NCBI RefSeq assembly: GCF_036195325.1
Contig: NZ_CP108101.1
Span: 4,216,001 to 4,280,000, forward strand
Length of the DNA stretch: 64,000 nt
Direction of reading: 5' to 3'
From: Streptomyces sp. NBC_00234
Lineage (GTDB): Bacteria; Actinomycetota; Actinomycetes; Streptomycetales; Streptomycetaceae
The first letter of the stretch is position 1, and each line of letters begins with the position of its first letter. Position numbers and translations under genes: made by a program. This document shows, in pieces, positions 7,311 to 15,642 of the stretch. Under the pieces are notes generated by a model, which saw nothing but the letters and a program-made list of their open reading frames with translations, did not search any database and had not been told where the DNA came from.

Positions 7311-8957
7311 GTGCTCAGCACCATGCAGGACGTACCGCTGACTGTCACCCGCATCCTGACCCATGGGATGACCATTCACGGGAAGTCGCAGGTCACGACC
7401 TGGACCGGCGAACCCGAGCCGCACCGCCGTACCTTCGCCGAGATCGGCGCGCGCGCCGGGCAACTGGCCCACGCCCTGCGCGACGAGCTCGGCATCGACG
7501 GCGACCAGAGGGTCGCCACACTCATGTGGAACAACGCCGAGCACGTGGAGGCGTATCTGGCGATCCCCTCCATGGGCGCCGTGCTGCACACGCTCAACCT
7601 CCGGCTCCCCGCCGAACAGCTGGTCTGGATCGTCAATCACGCCGACGACAAGGTCGTGATCGCCAACGGTTCGCTGCTGCCCCTCCTCGTGCCGCTGCTC
7701 CCCCACCTGCCGTCCATCGAGCACGTGATCGTCTCGGGCCCCGGCGACCGCTCGGCGCTCAGCGGCATCGCGCCGCGCGTGCACGAGTACGAGGAGCTGC
7801 TGGCCGGCCGCCCGACCGATTTCGACTGGCCCGAGCTGGACGAACGCCAGGCCGCCGCCATGTGTTACACCTCCGGCACCACCGGCGACCCCAAGGGCGT
7901 CGTCTACTCCCACCGCTCCATCTACCTGCACTCCATGCAGGTCAACATGACCGAGTCGATGGGGCTGACGGACAAGGACACCACCCTCGTGGTCGTGCCC
8001 CAGTTCCATGTGAACGCGTGGGGCCTGCCGCACGCGACGTTCATGACCGGCGTCAACATGCTCATGCCGGACCGCTTCCTCCAGCCCGCGCCGCTCGCGG
8101 ACATGATCGAGCGCGTGAAGCCGACCCACGCCGCCGCCGTTCCCACCATCTGGCAGGGGCTGCTCGCCGAGGTCACCGCCCATCCGCGCGACCTCAGCTC
8201 GATGGCCAGCGTCACCATCGGTGGCGCCGCCTGCCCGCCCTCCCTCATGGAGGCGTACGACAAGCTGGGCGTCCGCCTCTGCCACGCCTGGGGCATGACG
8301 GAGACCTCGCCGCTCGGCACCATGGCCAACCCGCCCGCCGGGCTGACCGCCGAGGAGGAATGGCCGTACCGCATCACGCAGGGCCGCTTCCCCGCCGGTG
8401 TCGAGGCACGTCTGGTCGGCCCCGGCGGCGAGCACCTGCCCTGGGACGGCGAGTCGGCCGGTGAGCTGGAGGTGCGCGGGGCGTGGATCGCCGGTGCGTA
8501 CTACGGCGGTTCGGACGGCGAGCACGTGCGGCCCGAGGACAAGTTCAGCGAGGACGGCTGGCTGAAGACCGGCGACGTCGGTGTGATCAGCGAGGACGGC
8601 TTCCTCACCCTCACCGACCGGGCCAAGGACGTCATCAAGTCGGGCGGGGAGTGGATCAGCAGCGTCGATCTGGAGAACGCGCTGATGGGACACCCGGACG
8701 TGGCCGAGGCGGCCGTCGTGGCCGTCCCCGACGAGAAGTGGGGCGAGCGCCCGCTCGCCACCGTCGTCCTCAAGGAGGGCGCCACCGCCGACTACGCCTC
8801 GCTGAAGGCGTTCCTCGCCCAGTCGGTCGCCAAGTGGCAGCTGCCGGAGCGCTGGACGATCATTCCGGCGGTCCCGAAGACGAGCGTCGGCAAGTTCGAC
8901 AAGAAGGTCATCCGCAAGCAGTACGCGGACGGGGAGCTGGACATCACCCAGATCTGA
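7311..8957 (+). CDS. long-chain fatty-acid--CoA ligase (FadD-type)
   Basis: 548 residues from a GTG preceded by GGGAGGA, a start context nearly identical to that of the first lipid-operon gene. The AMP-forming acyl-CoA synthetase signature is clear: the P-loop-like YTSGTTGDPKGVVYSH (about 203-218), the GMTETSPLG motif (about 344-352), and KTGDVGVISEDGFLTLTDRAKD with the hinge Asp (about 418-440). The C-terminal catalytic Lys lies in KTSVGKFDKK. It activates fatty or other carboxylic acids to CoA thioesters and could feed the beta-oxidation-like operon upstream. The palindrome at 7241-7258 suggests TetR control. A bidirectional terminator follows. Confidence 0.93.
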   Translation: MLSTMQDVPLTVTRILTHGMTIHGKSQVTTWTGEPEPHRRTFAEIGARAGQLAHALRDELGIDGDQRVATLMWNNAEHVEAYLAIPSMGAVLHTLNLRLPAEQLVWIVNHADDKVVIANGSLLPLLVPLLPHLPSIEHVIVSGPGDRSALSGIAPRVHEYEELLAGRPTDFDWPELDERQAAAMCYTSGTTGDPKGVVYSHRSIYLHSMQVNMTESMGLTDKDTTLVVVPQFHVNAWGLPHATFMTGVNMLMPDRFLQPAPLADMIERVKPTHAAAVPTIWQGLLAEVTAHPRDLSSMASVTIGGAACPPSLMEAYDKLGVRLCHAWGMTETSPLGTMANPPAGLTAEEEWPYRITQGRFPAGVEARLVGPGGEHLPWDGESAGELEVRGAWIAGAYYGGSDGEHVRPEDKFSEDGWLKTGDVGVISEDGFLTLTDRAKDVIKSGGEWISSVDLENALMGHPDVAEAAVVAVPDEKWGERPLATVVLKEGATADYASLKAFLAQSVAKWQLPERWTIIPAVPKTSVGKFDKKVIRKQYADGELDITQI

Positions 8958-8965
8958 TCCGTACG

Positions 8966-9007
8966 ACGAGGAGGGCGGTACGGGACTTCCCGTACCGCCC
9001 TCCTCGT
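8966..9007. terminator. bidirectional terminator between convergent genes
   Basis: Perfect 19-bp stem (arms 8966-8984 and 8989-9007) with an ACTT loop, lying between the acyl-CoA ligase and the convergent PAS/receiver gene. Confidence 0.9.
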
Positions 9008-9029
9008 ATGCGCGCGTGGCGCCCCTGCG

Positions 9030-12000
9030 TCAGTTGGTGCCTATCTTCGCCAGCAGATCGACGATGCGGGACTGCACCTCGTCGCTGGTGGAGCGTTCGG
9101 CCAGGAAGAGAACGGTTTCCCCCGAGCCCAGCCCGGACAGTTCCGACTGATGCAGACCGGTCGAGGTGTAGACGACCAGGGGTGTGCGGTTCAACTGGCC
9201 GTTCGCGCGCAGCCAGTCGATGATCCCGGCGCGCCGACGGCGTACCTGCATCAGGTCCATCACCACCAGGTTCGGCCGCATCCGGGTGGCGAGCTCGACC
9301 GCCTCGCTGTCGGCCGCCGCCCTCGCGACCTGCATGCCGCGGCGCTCCAGCGTCTCCGTCAGAGCCACCGCGATCTCCTCGTGCTCCTCGATCAGGAGCA
9401 CCCGCGGCGGATGCTGTTCGCTGTCGCGCGGGGCGAGTGCCTTGAGGAGTACGGCGGGGTCGGCGCCGTACGCCGCCTCGCGCGTCGCCTGCCCGAGCCC
9501 GGCCGTCACCAGCACCGGAACCTCGGCGGCCACGGCCGCCCGGCGCAGCGACTGGAGGGCGGTCCGGGTGATCGGGCCGGTCAGCGGGTCGACGAAGAGC
9601 GCGGCGGGGAACGCCGCGATCTGGGCGTCGACCTCCTCGCGGGAGTGCACGATCACCGGGCGGTAACCGCGGTCGCTCAGCGCCTGCTGGGTCGAGACGT
9701 CGGGCGCAGGCCAGACGAGCAGCCGTCGGGGATTGTCCAGCGGCTCCGGGGGCAGCTCGTCGTCGACGGGACGGGGCTGCGGGCGGTTGGCGACCTCGAC
9801 CGCGCCACCGGGGCCGTCCAGCGGCTCCGGCCCTTCGGCCGCGCCCCTGTCGGGCGCCCCTATGGCGTACGCGCGCCCTGCGGCCACCGGGGTCGACAGC
9901 AGCTGACCCGAGCCCGGGCCCTTCGTGCCGCCCCCCTGGGTGGGCGTGGGGGTGCTGGTCTGGTCGGCGGTGCCGGGGGCCCCGGTCTGCGGGGGAACGA
10001 GCGGTGCCGGAGGCTCCGCCTCCGGCGGGGCGGCCAGCTTGCGGCGCCGTCCCGCGCCGCCGAGGCTCTGGTTCTGCTGATGCGCGAGGTGCTGTGCGAA
10101 CGGCACACCCTGCCCCAGCGTGCGCACGCTGAACGCCCGCCCCTGCGTGGAATCCGAGGACGCCGGCATCGGTGCTTCCGCGGGCAACGGCTGGCGCCGC
10201 ACGTCCTGTGCGGGGCCGGCGGCGTCGGCGGGGTGGGGTGCGGCAGGCGGCGTGCTCTCCTGCGCCGGGACCCCGGCGGGGGCCGGGACGACCCCGGTGG
10301 TGTGCGTGGTCCGGCCGGGGCCGGCCCAGGACTCGTCGACGGGCGGACCGTCGGGCGCGTCGGCGTCCACCGACAGGGCGGCCAGCCCCTGGCCCGAGGT
10401 GCCGTCCTGTCCCCAGCCGGGAGGCGTGGACGCGTGGCCCGGCTCCTCCGGTCCGACGGGCCGGCGGGCCCGGCGACGGCCGGACGGCACGGGGTGCGCC
10501 TGCGGCGGGGTGTGGTCGGCGTCCGGCGGTGTGTGTACGGCGTCGTGGCGCTCCGGCGACGGTTCGCCGGCCGCCCCGGCCACGGGCTGAACCCGGTCGG
10601 CGTCGGCGGGCGGGAGCGCGAACGCGGTGCGCGGCCCCGTGGGCTCGGCCTGGGCGGCACGCTCCTGGGCGGCCGACAGCGCGCGGCGCGCCCGCCGTCC
10701 ACCGGGCTGCGAGGCGTGGGAGTCCGCGGCCGGTGATCCGGTCGATGCCCCGTCCGGGGACGGCTGGGGCTGGGGTGAGGCGAGCGCCGGAAGGGCCGGC
10801 TGGGGCTCCCCGTCCCGTCGCGCACGACGGCCCGAAGGCGAGACCGGCACCTGCGCGCCCGACGGCACGCCCTGCGGCGGCACGGTCTGACCGAGCTGTG
10901 GACGGCCACCGCCGCCCTGCGCACCCTCGGCGGCCGTGACAACGGACCCCTCGGAAGGGGCCGAAGGCGAGGAGGGAGCCGAGGCGACGGCAGGCAGCGC
11001 CAGGGCCTGCCCCATGGGCTGGCCCTGCTGCCCCTGGCCCTGCTGCCCCTGCGGGGCCTCGGGCTGATCCACCGCGCCGGTCTCCACCGCGCCGGTCTCC
11101 GCCGCGCCGGTCTCCGCCGGGCTGGGCCGTCCGCGCCTGCGCCCGGAACCCCCGTTCGGCCCGCCGGGACCCGGCTCGCCGGGCTGCTCGGCGGCAGCGG
11201 AATCCGGCGCCGCGGGTCCGCGCCGCGCCCTGCGCCGCCCGGTCGGCTCCGCCGCACCGGTGTCCGTGGTCTCCGAGCCGCTCACGGGACTGTCCAGGAA
11301 GGCGTCCGTCGACGACCTGCGCGCCCTGCGCCGGCCACCGCTCGTGACGCCCTGGTCCTGTGGAACGGTCTCCTGCGCCGCGGGCACGGTCTCCACCGGC
11401 GGGGGCGCGATCGCGCCGGAGCCCGTTCCGAGCGGTACTTCGAGTACGTACGCACTGCCGCTCATGCCCGGCATCTCGTGCGTCTGGAGCACACCGCCGT
11501 GCGCCCGTACGATCCCGCGCACGATCGGCTCGTGCACCGGGTCTCCCCCGGCGAACGGCCCGCGCACCTCGATCCGTACGACGTCACCGCGCTGCGCGGC
11601 TGCCACGACGACCGTCGAGTCGACGTAACCGCCGCCCGGCACCAGCCGGGTCTTGCCCGTCGAGTCGACACCGGCGACGTCCGCGACCAGGTGCGCGAGC
11701 GCCGTCGCCAGCCGTACCGGGTCCACCTCGGCCTCGATCGGCGGAGCGTGCACCGCGAACTGCGCGCGCCCGGGCCCGATCAGCTCCACCGCGCCGTCGA
11801 TACCGGCCGTCACGACACCGTCGAGCAGTACGGGGATCTTGGTGAGGCCCTCCGCGCCCGAGTCCAGCCGCTGGTAACCCAGCACGTTGTCGACGAGCGT
11901 CGTCATCCGGGCGTAGCCCGCGGCCAGGTGGTGCAGGATCTGGTTGGCCTCCGGCCACAGCTGGCCGGCCGGGTCGGCGGCGAGCGTGGACAGTTCGCCC

Positions 12001-13067
12001 CGCAGTTCCTCCAGCGGGCCGCGCAGGGATTCGCCGAGTACGGCGGTCAGCTGGCCGTGCCAGGAGCTCAGCCCGGCGACGAGGTCCGTCTGCTTCTCCA
12101 GCTCGGAGGCGTAGCGCTCCGTACGGTCGGCGAGTTCCGCCGCGTGGCGTTCGGTCAGCTCGGCGACCTCCGCGGCGTGGGCCTCGGTGAGCCGGGCGAT
12201 CTCGGCGGTGTGGCTCCCGGTCAGTTCGGTGACCTCGGCCGTGTGCTGCTCGGTGAGCTCCTCGTACGGCCTGCGGTCGGTGAAGGTCATCACCGCGCCG
12301 ACCAGCTGGTCCCCGTCGCGCACGGGCGCGGTCGTGAGGTCGACCGGCACCTGCGCGCCGCTCCTGGACCACAGCACCTGCCCGCGCACCCGGTGCTTGC
12401 GCCCGGACTTGAGCGTGTCGGCGAGCGGGGACTCCTCGTACGGGAAGGGCTCGCCCTCCGCGCGCGAGTGCAGGATCAGGGGGTGCAGTTCCTTGCCGCC
12501 GAGGTCGCTGGCACGGAAGCCGAGAATCTGAGCGGCGGCCGGGTTGACGAGGACGACGCGGCCGTCCGTGTCCGTACCCACGACGCCCTCGGACGCGGCC
12601 CGCAGGATCATCTCGGTCTGGCGCTGCGAACGGGCCAGTTCGGCCTCGGTGTCCACGGTGCCCGAGAGATCGCGTACGACCAGCATCAGCAGCTCGTCGC
12701 CGGTGTAGCTGGAGTGGATGTCGTTGTACCCGGCCTGGCCGCTGTCCAGACTCGCGCTGGTGACCTCCGCCGGGAACTCGATGCCGTCGGTACGCCGCGC
12801 GGTCATCCGCGTCGGCTTGGTCCTGCCCTGCTCGTCCGCAGCCTCCGGCCGGCGCATCGACCCCGGAATCAGCTTGGAGTCGAACTCCGGAAGCAGATCG
12901 AGCAGTCCGCGCCCGACGAGCGCGGTGCCCGGGGTCTCGAACATTTCGAGGGCGATGGTGTTGGCGTTGACGACCGTGCCGTTGCAATTGACGAGCAGAA
13001 GCCCGTCCGGGAGGGCGTCGAGTATGGCTGCGAGGCGAGCAGCGCCTCGGGATGGCCTGCTGCTCAC
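9030..13067 (-). CDS. large PAS / degenerate histidine-kinase / receiver protein with Arg-rich linker
   Basis: 1345 residues. Order: PAS domain (about 10-135), second PAS domain (about 150-265), a coiled coil built from TE-x-H-x-AE-type repeats (about 268-335), a kinase-like dimerisation/ATPase region (about 335-550), a low-complexity Pro/Ala/Gly linker of some 550 residues, and one or two receiver-like domains at the C-terminus (about 1110-1345). Where a histidine kinase should have H-E-L-R-T-P-L the sequence is ESLRGPL, so the phospho-acceptor His is missing and the ATPase boxes are eroded. The last receiver keeps MDL with a candidate Asp. The linker carries seven short basic motifs of the GRRRARR type. 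No partner regulator is adjacent. It is probably a signalling scaffold rather than an active kinase; domain calls are by eye. Confidence 0.78.
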   Translation of the reverse strand: MSSRPSRGAARLAAILDALPDGLLLVNCNGTVVNANTIALEMFETPGTALVGRGLLDLLPEFDSKLIPGSMRRPEAADEQGRTKPTRMTARRTDGIEFPAEVTSASLDSGQAGYNDIHSSYTGDELLMLVVRDLSGTVDTEAELARSQRQTEMILRAASEGVVGTDTDGRVVLVNPAAAQILGFRASDLGGKELHPLILHSRAEGEPFPYEESPLADTLKSGRKHRVRGQVLWSRSGAQVPVDLTTAPVRDGDQLVGAVMTFTDRRPYEELTEQHTAEVTELTGSHTAEIARLTEAHAAEVAELTERHAAELADRTERYASELEKQTDLVAGLSSWHGQLTAVLGESLRGPLEELRGELSTLAADPAGQLWPEANQILHHLAAGYARMTTLVDNVLGYQRLDSGAEGLTKIPVLLDGVVTAGIDGAVELIGPGRAQFAVHAPPIEAEVDPVRLATALAHLVADVAGVDSTGKTRLVPGGGYVDSTVVVAAAQRGDVVRIEVRGPFAGGDPVHEPIVRGIVRAHGGVLQTHEMPGMSGSAYVLEVPLGTGSGAIAPPPVETVPAAQETVPQDQGVTSGGRRRARRSSTDAFLDSPVSGSETTDTGAAEPTGRRRARRGPAAPDSAAAEQPGEPGPGGPNGGSGRRRGRPSPAETGAAETGAVETGAVDQPEAPQGQQGQGQQGQPMGQALALPAVASAPSSPSAPSEGSVVTAAEGAQGGGGRPQLGQTVPPQGVPSGAQVPVSPSGRRARRDGEPQPALPALASPQPQPSPDGASTGSPAADSHASQPGGRRARRALSAAQERAAQAEPTGPRTAFALPPADADRVQPVAGAAGEPSPERHDAVHTPPDADHTPPQAHPVPSGRRRARRPVGPEEPGHASTPPGWGQDGTSGQGLAALSVDADAPDGPPVDESWAGPGRTTHTTGVVPAPAGVPAQESTPPAAPHPADAAGPAQDVRRQPLPAEAPMPASSDSTQGRAFSVRTLGQGVPFAQHLAHQQNQSLGGAGRRRKLAAPPEAEPPAPLVPPQTGAPGTADQTSTPTPTQGGGTKGPGSGQLLSTPVAAGRAYAIGAPDRGAAEGPEPLDGPGGAVEVANRPQPRPVDDELPPEPLDNPRRLLVWPAPDVSTQQALSDRGYRPVIVHSREEVDAQIAAFPAALFVDPLTGPITRTALQSLRRAAVAAEVPVLVTAGLGQATREAAYGADPAVLLKALAPRDSEQHPPRVLLIEEHEEIAVALTETLERRGMQVARAAADSEAVELATRMRPNLVVMDLMQVRRRRAGIIDWLRANGQLNRTPLVVYTSTGLHQSELSGLGSGETVLFLAERSTSDEVQSRIVDLLAKIGTN
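11071..11115 (-). repeat. 15-bp tandem repeat inside the PAS/receiver gene
   Basis: Three in-frame copies of a 15-bp unit (unit beginning ACCGCGCCGG, third copy with one change) that encode repeated E-T-G-A units in the Pro/Ala-rich linker. Neighbouring Gln/Gly-rich repeats at about 11025-11055 are similar in kind. The length is likely to vary between strains. Confidence 0.75.
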
Positions 13068-13304
13068 GACGACGCTTCCTCCCTGATTACCGCACCTTGC
13101 CGACAGCGGGCCCCATCCTGCCCCTCGGGCCGCAGGCTGTCACTGGAGGAGTCTAAAGGCAGGGGAGGGCAGCAGGGCGGTCTATGAGGGGGAGCTCTCA
13201 CCAAGGTTCTGTGCGAGCCGTGTACACCGGGGGCGTGACATGTGACCGTCCGCGCACCGTGTGACGTGCGCGGACGCCGGGCGACCGGTCCTGCGGGAGG
13301 GCCG

Positions 13305-13838
13305 TCAGAGGGCGGGCAGTACCGGAATCAGGTTGTTCCAGCGCGAGACCTCGCAGCCGTTCACCCGGTTCAGGTACGCGGAGAAGTTCTGTCCCTGCCA
13401 GGTCCCGACGATCCGTGCGGTTGCCGGGCCGCCGTAGATCTGGGTGCACATCCCGTTCTCGGGCGTCGGCAGGAACGGGTTCTCGCCCGCCGCCTCCGCC
13501 TCCGCGAGCCGGTCGCAGGCCGCCTGCGCCCTCGCGTGGGTACCGCCCGCCGGGCCGCAGAGGAGCTCGAACGTGCCGTCGGCCGCCGGGTCCCCGGAGT
13601 CCGAGACGGTCACGGTCATACGCATCGCGGGCGCCTCGGCCCCGCGCGCCCACGGGTCCTGCAGACCGTCCTGGGCACCGGGGCCGTCCTGACCTTCGTG
13701 GCCGTCCTGGCCGTCCTGAAGGAACAAGGGGAGCGGCAGCAGCAGCGGGGGGACCGGGGCCACGGCGGTCGCCGCGGGCGCGGCGGCGGACAGTGCGGCG
13801 AGAGAGGCGACGGCGGTGACGGCGAGACGACGCAGCAT
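13305..13838 (-). CDS. subtilisin-inhibitor-like (SSI family) secreted protease inhibitor
   Basis: 177 residues. The start at 13838 is chosen because GGAG lies six bases upstream and a Sec signal (MLRRLAVTAVASLAALS...) begins there. The SSI domain covers about 75-177: four Cys in the SSI pattern (LLCGP, ACDRL, GMCTQIY, NGCEVS), the THARAQAAC helix and the VGTWQGQ strand. By alignment with SSI the reactive bond follows C-T-Q, giving Gln at P1 where most family members carry Met, Lys or Arg. Between the signal and the domain is an unusual Asp/Gln/Gly-rich stretch (DGQDGHEGQDG). Typical role: inhibition of secreted subtilisin- or trypsin-like proteases during development. The target protease is unknown. 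Confidence 0.85.
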   Translation of the reverse strand: MLRRLAVTAVASLAALSAAAPAATAVAPVPPLLLPLPLFLQDGQDGHEGQDGPGAQDGLQDPWARGAEAPAMRMTVTVSDSGDPAADGTFELLCGPAGGTHARAQAACDRLAEAEAAGENPFLPTPENGMCTQIYGGPATARIVGTWQGQNFSAYLNRVNGCEVSRWNNLIPVLPAL

Positions 13839-14046
13839 GCGGGGCTCCAGTGCTCTGGACACGACGGACGGCGGTCGGGGGCCGCGCCCCCGCTCCCTCT
13901 AACGCTCCGCACGCTCCGACGATGCGCAACGGCTATGTGCTTTGCCCTGGCACCCGCTCGCCTAGTACCGTGGGCGGCGATTGGTGACAGCGCGCTCGTC
14001 TGTGTCATCATCTGCACGCACCACTCGCGCTCGCGCGGGGTGTGCT

Positions 14047-14137
14047 GGAGGCGTCGCCTAGTCCGGTCTATGGCGCCGCACTGCTAATGCGGTTTGGGTC
14101 TTAAAGCCCATCGAGGGTTCAAATCCCTCCGCCTCCG
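14047..14137 (+). tRNA. tRNA-Ser(GCT)
   Basis: 91 nt. Acceptor stem GGAGGCG pairs with CGCCTCC, discriminator G. The anticodon loop CTGCTAA gives anticodon GCT between the CCGCA/TGCGG stem. A long variable arm, as expected for class II tRNA-Ser, and the T arm GAGGG-TTCAAAT-CCCTC are present. CCA is not encoded. Confidence 0.95.
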
Positions 14138-14144
14138 CTCCGAC

Positions 14145-14177
14145 CCGAAGCCCCGTGCCCCTGGCACGGGGCTTCGG
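14145..14177 (+). terminator. terminator after tRNA-Ser(GCT)
   Basis: Perfect 15-bp stem, CCGAAGCCCCGTGCC (14145-14159) with GGCACGGGGCTTCGG (14163-14177), three-base loop, just downstream of the tRNA. Confidence 0.8.
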
Positions 14178-14375
14178 CCGTTCCCGGGCTCCGATGGCTC
14201 CGTACGGGTGACGGAAGCCCCGTCCCGCAACGCCCCCGATGCGCTGTTTCCGCAGCTCAGGGCTGGTGGAGCTAATGGATTTCGCGTGACGGCGCAGGTC
14301 ATGTAATGTTGTTCTCGCAACGCCGACGGGGCAGAAAAGCCCGGGAGGCAAGCCAGCGGGTAACACCAACGGCAG

Positions 14376-14448
14376 GCACTCGTAGCTTAACGGATAGAGC
14401 ATCTGACTACGGATCAGAAGGTTGCAGGTTCGAATCCTGCCGAGTGCA
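14376..14448 (+). tRNA. tRNA-Arg(ACG)
   Basis: 73 nt. Acceptor GCACTCG/CGAGTGC with discriminator A; anticodon loop CTACGGA gives ACG; T arm GCAGG-TTCGAAT-CCTGC. This is the tRNA whose A34 is converted to inosine by TadA, which is also encoded in this window. Its 3' half is duplicated at 15643-15734, marking it as an integration site. Confidence 0.96.
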
Positions 14449-14496
14449 CAGCAGGCCAAAGGCCCTCAGGAGAAATCCTGAGGGCCTTTCGCGTTG
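14407..14496 (+). repeat. attachment-site repeat, left copy (tRNA-Arg 3' half)
   Basis: About 90 bp from the anticodon through the tRNA 3' end and its terminator. It recurs at 15643-15734 with four substitutions and a 2-bp insertion. This is the left boundary (attL-like) of the putative element. Confidence 0.85.
14458..14489 (+). terminator. terminator after tRNA-Arg(ACG)
   Basis: AAAGGCCCTCAGG (14458-14470) and CCTGAGGGCCTTT (14477-14489) form a perfect 13-bp stem with a six-base loop and a short T-run within the arm. Confidence 0.88.
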
Positions 14497-14661
14497 CCCG
14501 TACAGCAGCGAAGCGCAGGTGTACCGCAGGTCGTGCACGCGCACTCGCCGCACCGTTGCGTCCCGACACAGGATGGTGAGCATCCGATTCAGGCGGGTGT
14601 CCGGGAGCGTGAGTCGCTGACGCGTGCACCACGCTCCACCCCATGACTGGGGATGCCCCAT
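14494..14661 (-). pseudogene. tyrosine recombinase (integrase) C-terminal fragment
   Basis: Minus-strand frame that encodes LNRMLTILCRDATVRRVR followed by VHDLRYTCASLLYGQ. The HDLRYT block at 14518-14535 is the H-x-x-R box of tyrosine recombinases, and the preceding helix matches the usual L-x-R-x-L...A-G-V-x-x-V-R-x-H layout of phage and ICE integrases. Upstream catalytic parts are missing. Downstream the frame runs straight into the attachment repeat after YGQ, so the catalytic Tyr is also lost. There is no ribosome-binding site. The fragment sits beside the tRNA, as integrase genes normally do. Confidence 0.72.
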
Positions 14662-14761
14662 CGTGATGCGCGGGTGTACAACCCCGTGTGGATGCCGACT
14701 GTCTGTAAGGCGCTGGAGGAATGAGCCTTCGGTGCCTTTCCGTGCGGAGTTTGGGGATCAG

Positions 14762-15532
14762 GTGGGGAAGCGGAAGCAGGTCTGGAGAGTCGTCGTGGCC
14801 GGTGGCGCGGCGGCGGTGTTCACGGCCGTGGCCGCGGTGCCGGCAGGGGCGGCCGAGGGCGGGGTCTCGTTCACCCGTGTCCAGGTGAACGGCGGCAAGC
14901 CGATCGTGATCGGGGTGTCGAAGGAGGTCGCGGTGCCCGCCTCCTTCCGGATGGCGACCACGCACACGTGGAAGTGGCCGGCGGTGTTCCTGTACCGCGG
15001 TGGTGCGAGTGATCGGCTGTGGCACGCCGTCGAGACGAGCGACTGCATCAAGGTGAGCCCGGGCGTCTGCGACTTCAACGAGAGGATGTACTTCGACCCG
15101 AGCGTATGGGACATGCGCAACAGCGAGGCCGGGGCCTGGAAGGTCGCGGCCGAGGTGTACTTCACGGGCGGCGGTGGTGACACCGACGACGAGGGTCTGA
15201 CGGTCCACGTCCAGCGCAACTCCCGCCTGACCGTCAACGCCTCGCCCGAACCGGTGTCCAAGGACAGCACCATCACCGTGACCGGAAAGGTCACGCGGGC
15301 CAACTGGGAGACGAGGAAGTACGCCTCCTACGGAGGCCGTCTGGTGAGCCTGCAGTTCAAGCCTGCCGGCGCCGCCTCCTACGCCACGGTGAAGAAGGTG
15401 TACGCGAACGACTCGGGTGATCTCAGGACGACCGTGAAGGCATCCAAGACGGGTACGTGGCGCTGGGTGTACTACGGCAACACCACCACCGGGCCGTCGA
15501 CGTCGTCCGGGGACAACGTCGTGGTGAATTGA
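14762..15532 (+). CDS. secreted protein of unknown function (island cargo)
   Basis: 256 residues from a GTG preceded by GGGGA; a GTG at 14732 behind GGAGGA is an alternative. A basic start (GKRKQVWR), a hydrophobic stretch and AGAAEGG suggest a Sec signal of about 30 residues. The mature protein has two parts: a beta-rich N-terminal region with a likely Cys pair (SDCIKVSPGVCDF) and a C-terminal immunoglobulin-like domain beginning near LTVNASPEPVSKDSTITV (about residue 155), similar to bacterial extracellular adhesion-type Ig-like folds. It lies between the two attachment repeats, so it was probably brought in by the element. No enzymatic motif was seen. Confidence 0.75.
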   Translation: MGKRKQVWRVVVAGGAAAVFTAVAAVPAGAAEGGVSFTRVQVNGGKPIVIGVSKEVAVPASFRMATTHTWKWPAVFLYRGGASDRLWHAVETSDCIKVSPGVCDFNERMYFDPSVWDMRNSEAGAWKVAAEVYFTGGGGDTDDEGLTVHVQRNSRLTVNASPEPVSKDSTITVTGKVTRANWETRKYASYGGRLVSLQFKPAGAASYATVKKVYANDSGDLRTTVKASKTGTWRWVYYGNTTTGPSTSSGDNVVVN

Positions 15533-15642
15533 TGTTCCGCGGTGCCGGCGGGCCTGGTATCAGCGCCTGACATCAACGGCCGTGTACATCGGCAGCAAGA
15601 CTTCTCCCGCGAGAGGCCGGCCGGCCTCAACGGCGCACCCGC

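Noticed and set aside
9150..10736. Long plus-strand open frames opposite the PAS/receiver gene
   Set aside because: They are Arg/Gly-rich shadows with no ribosome-binding site and no recognisable domain.
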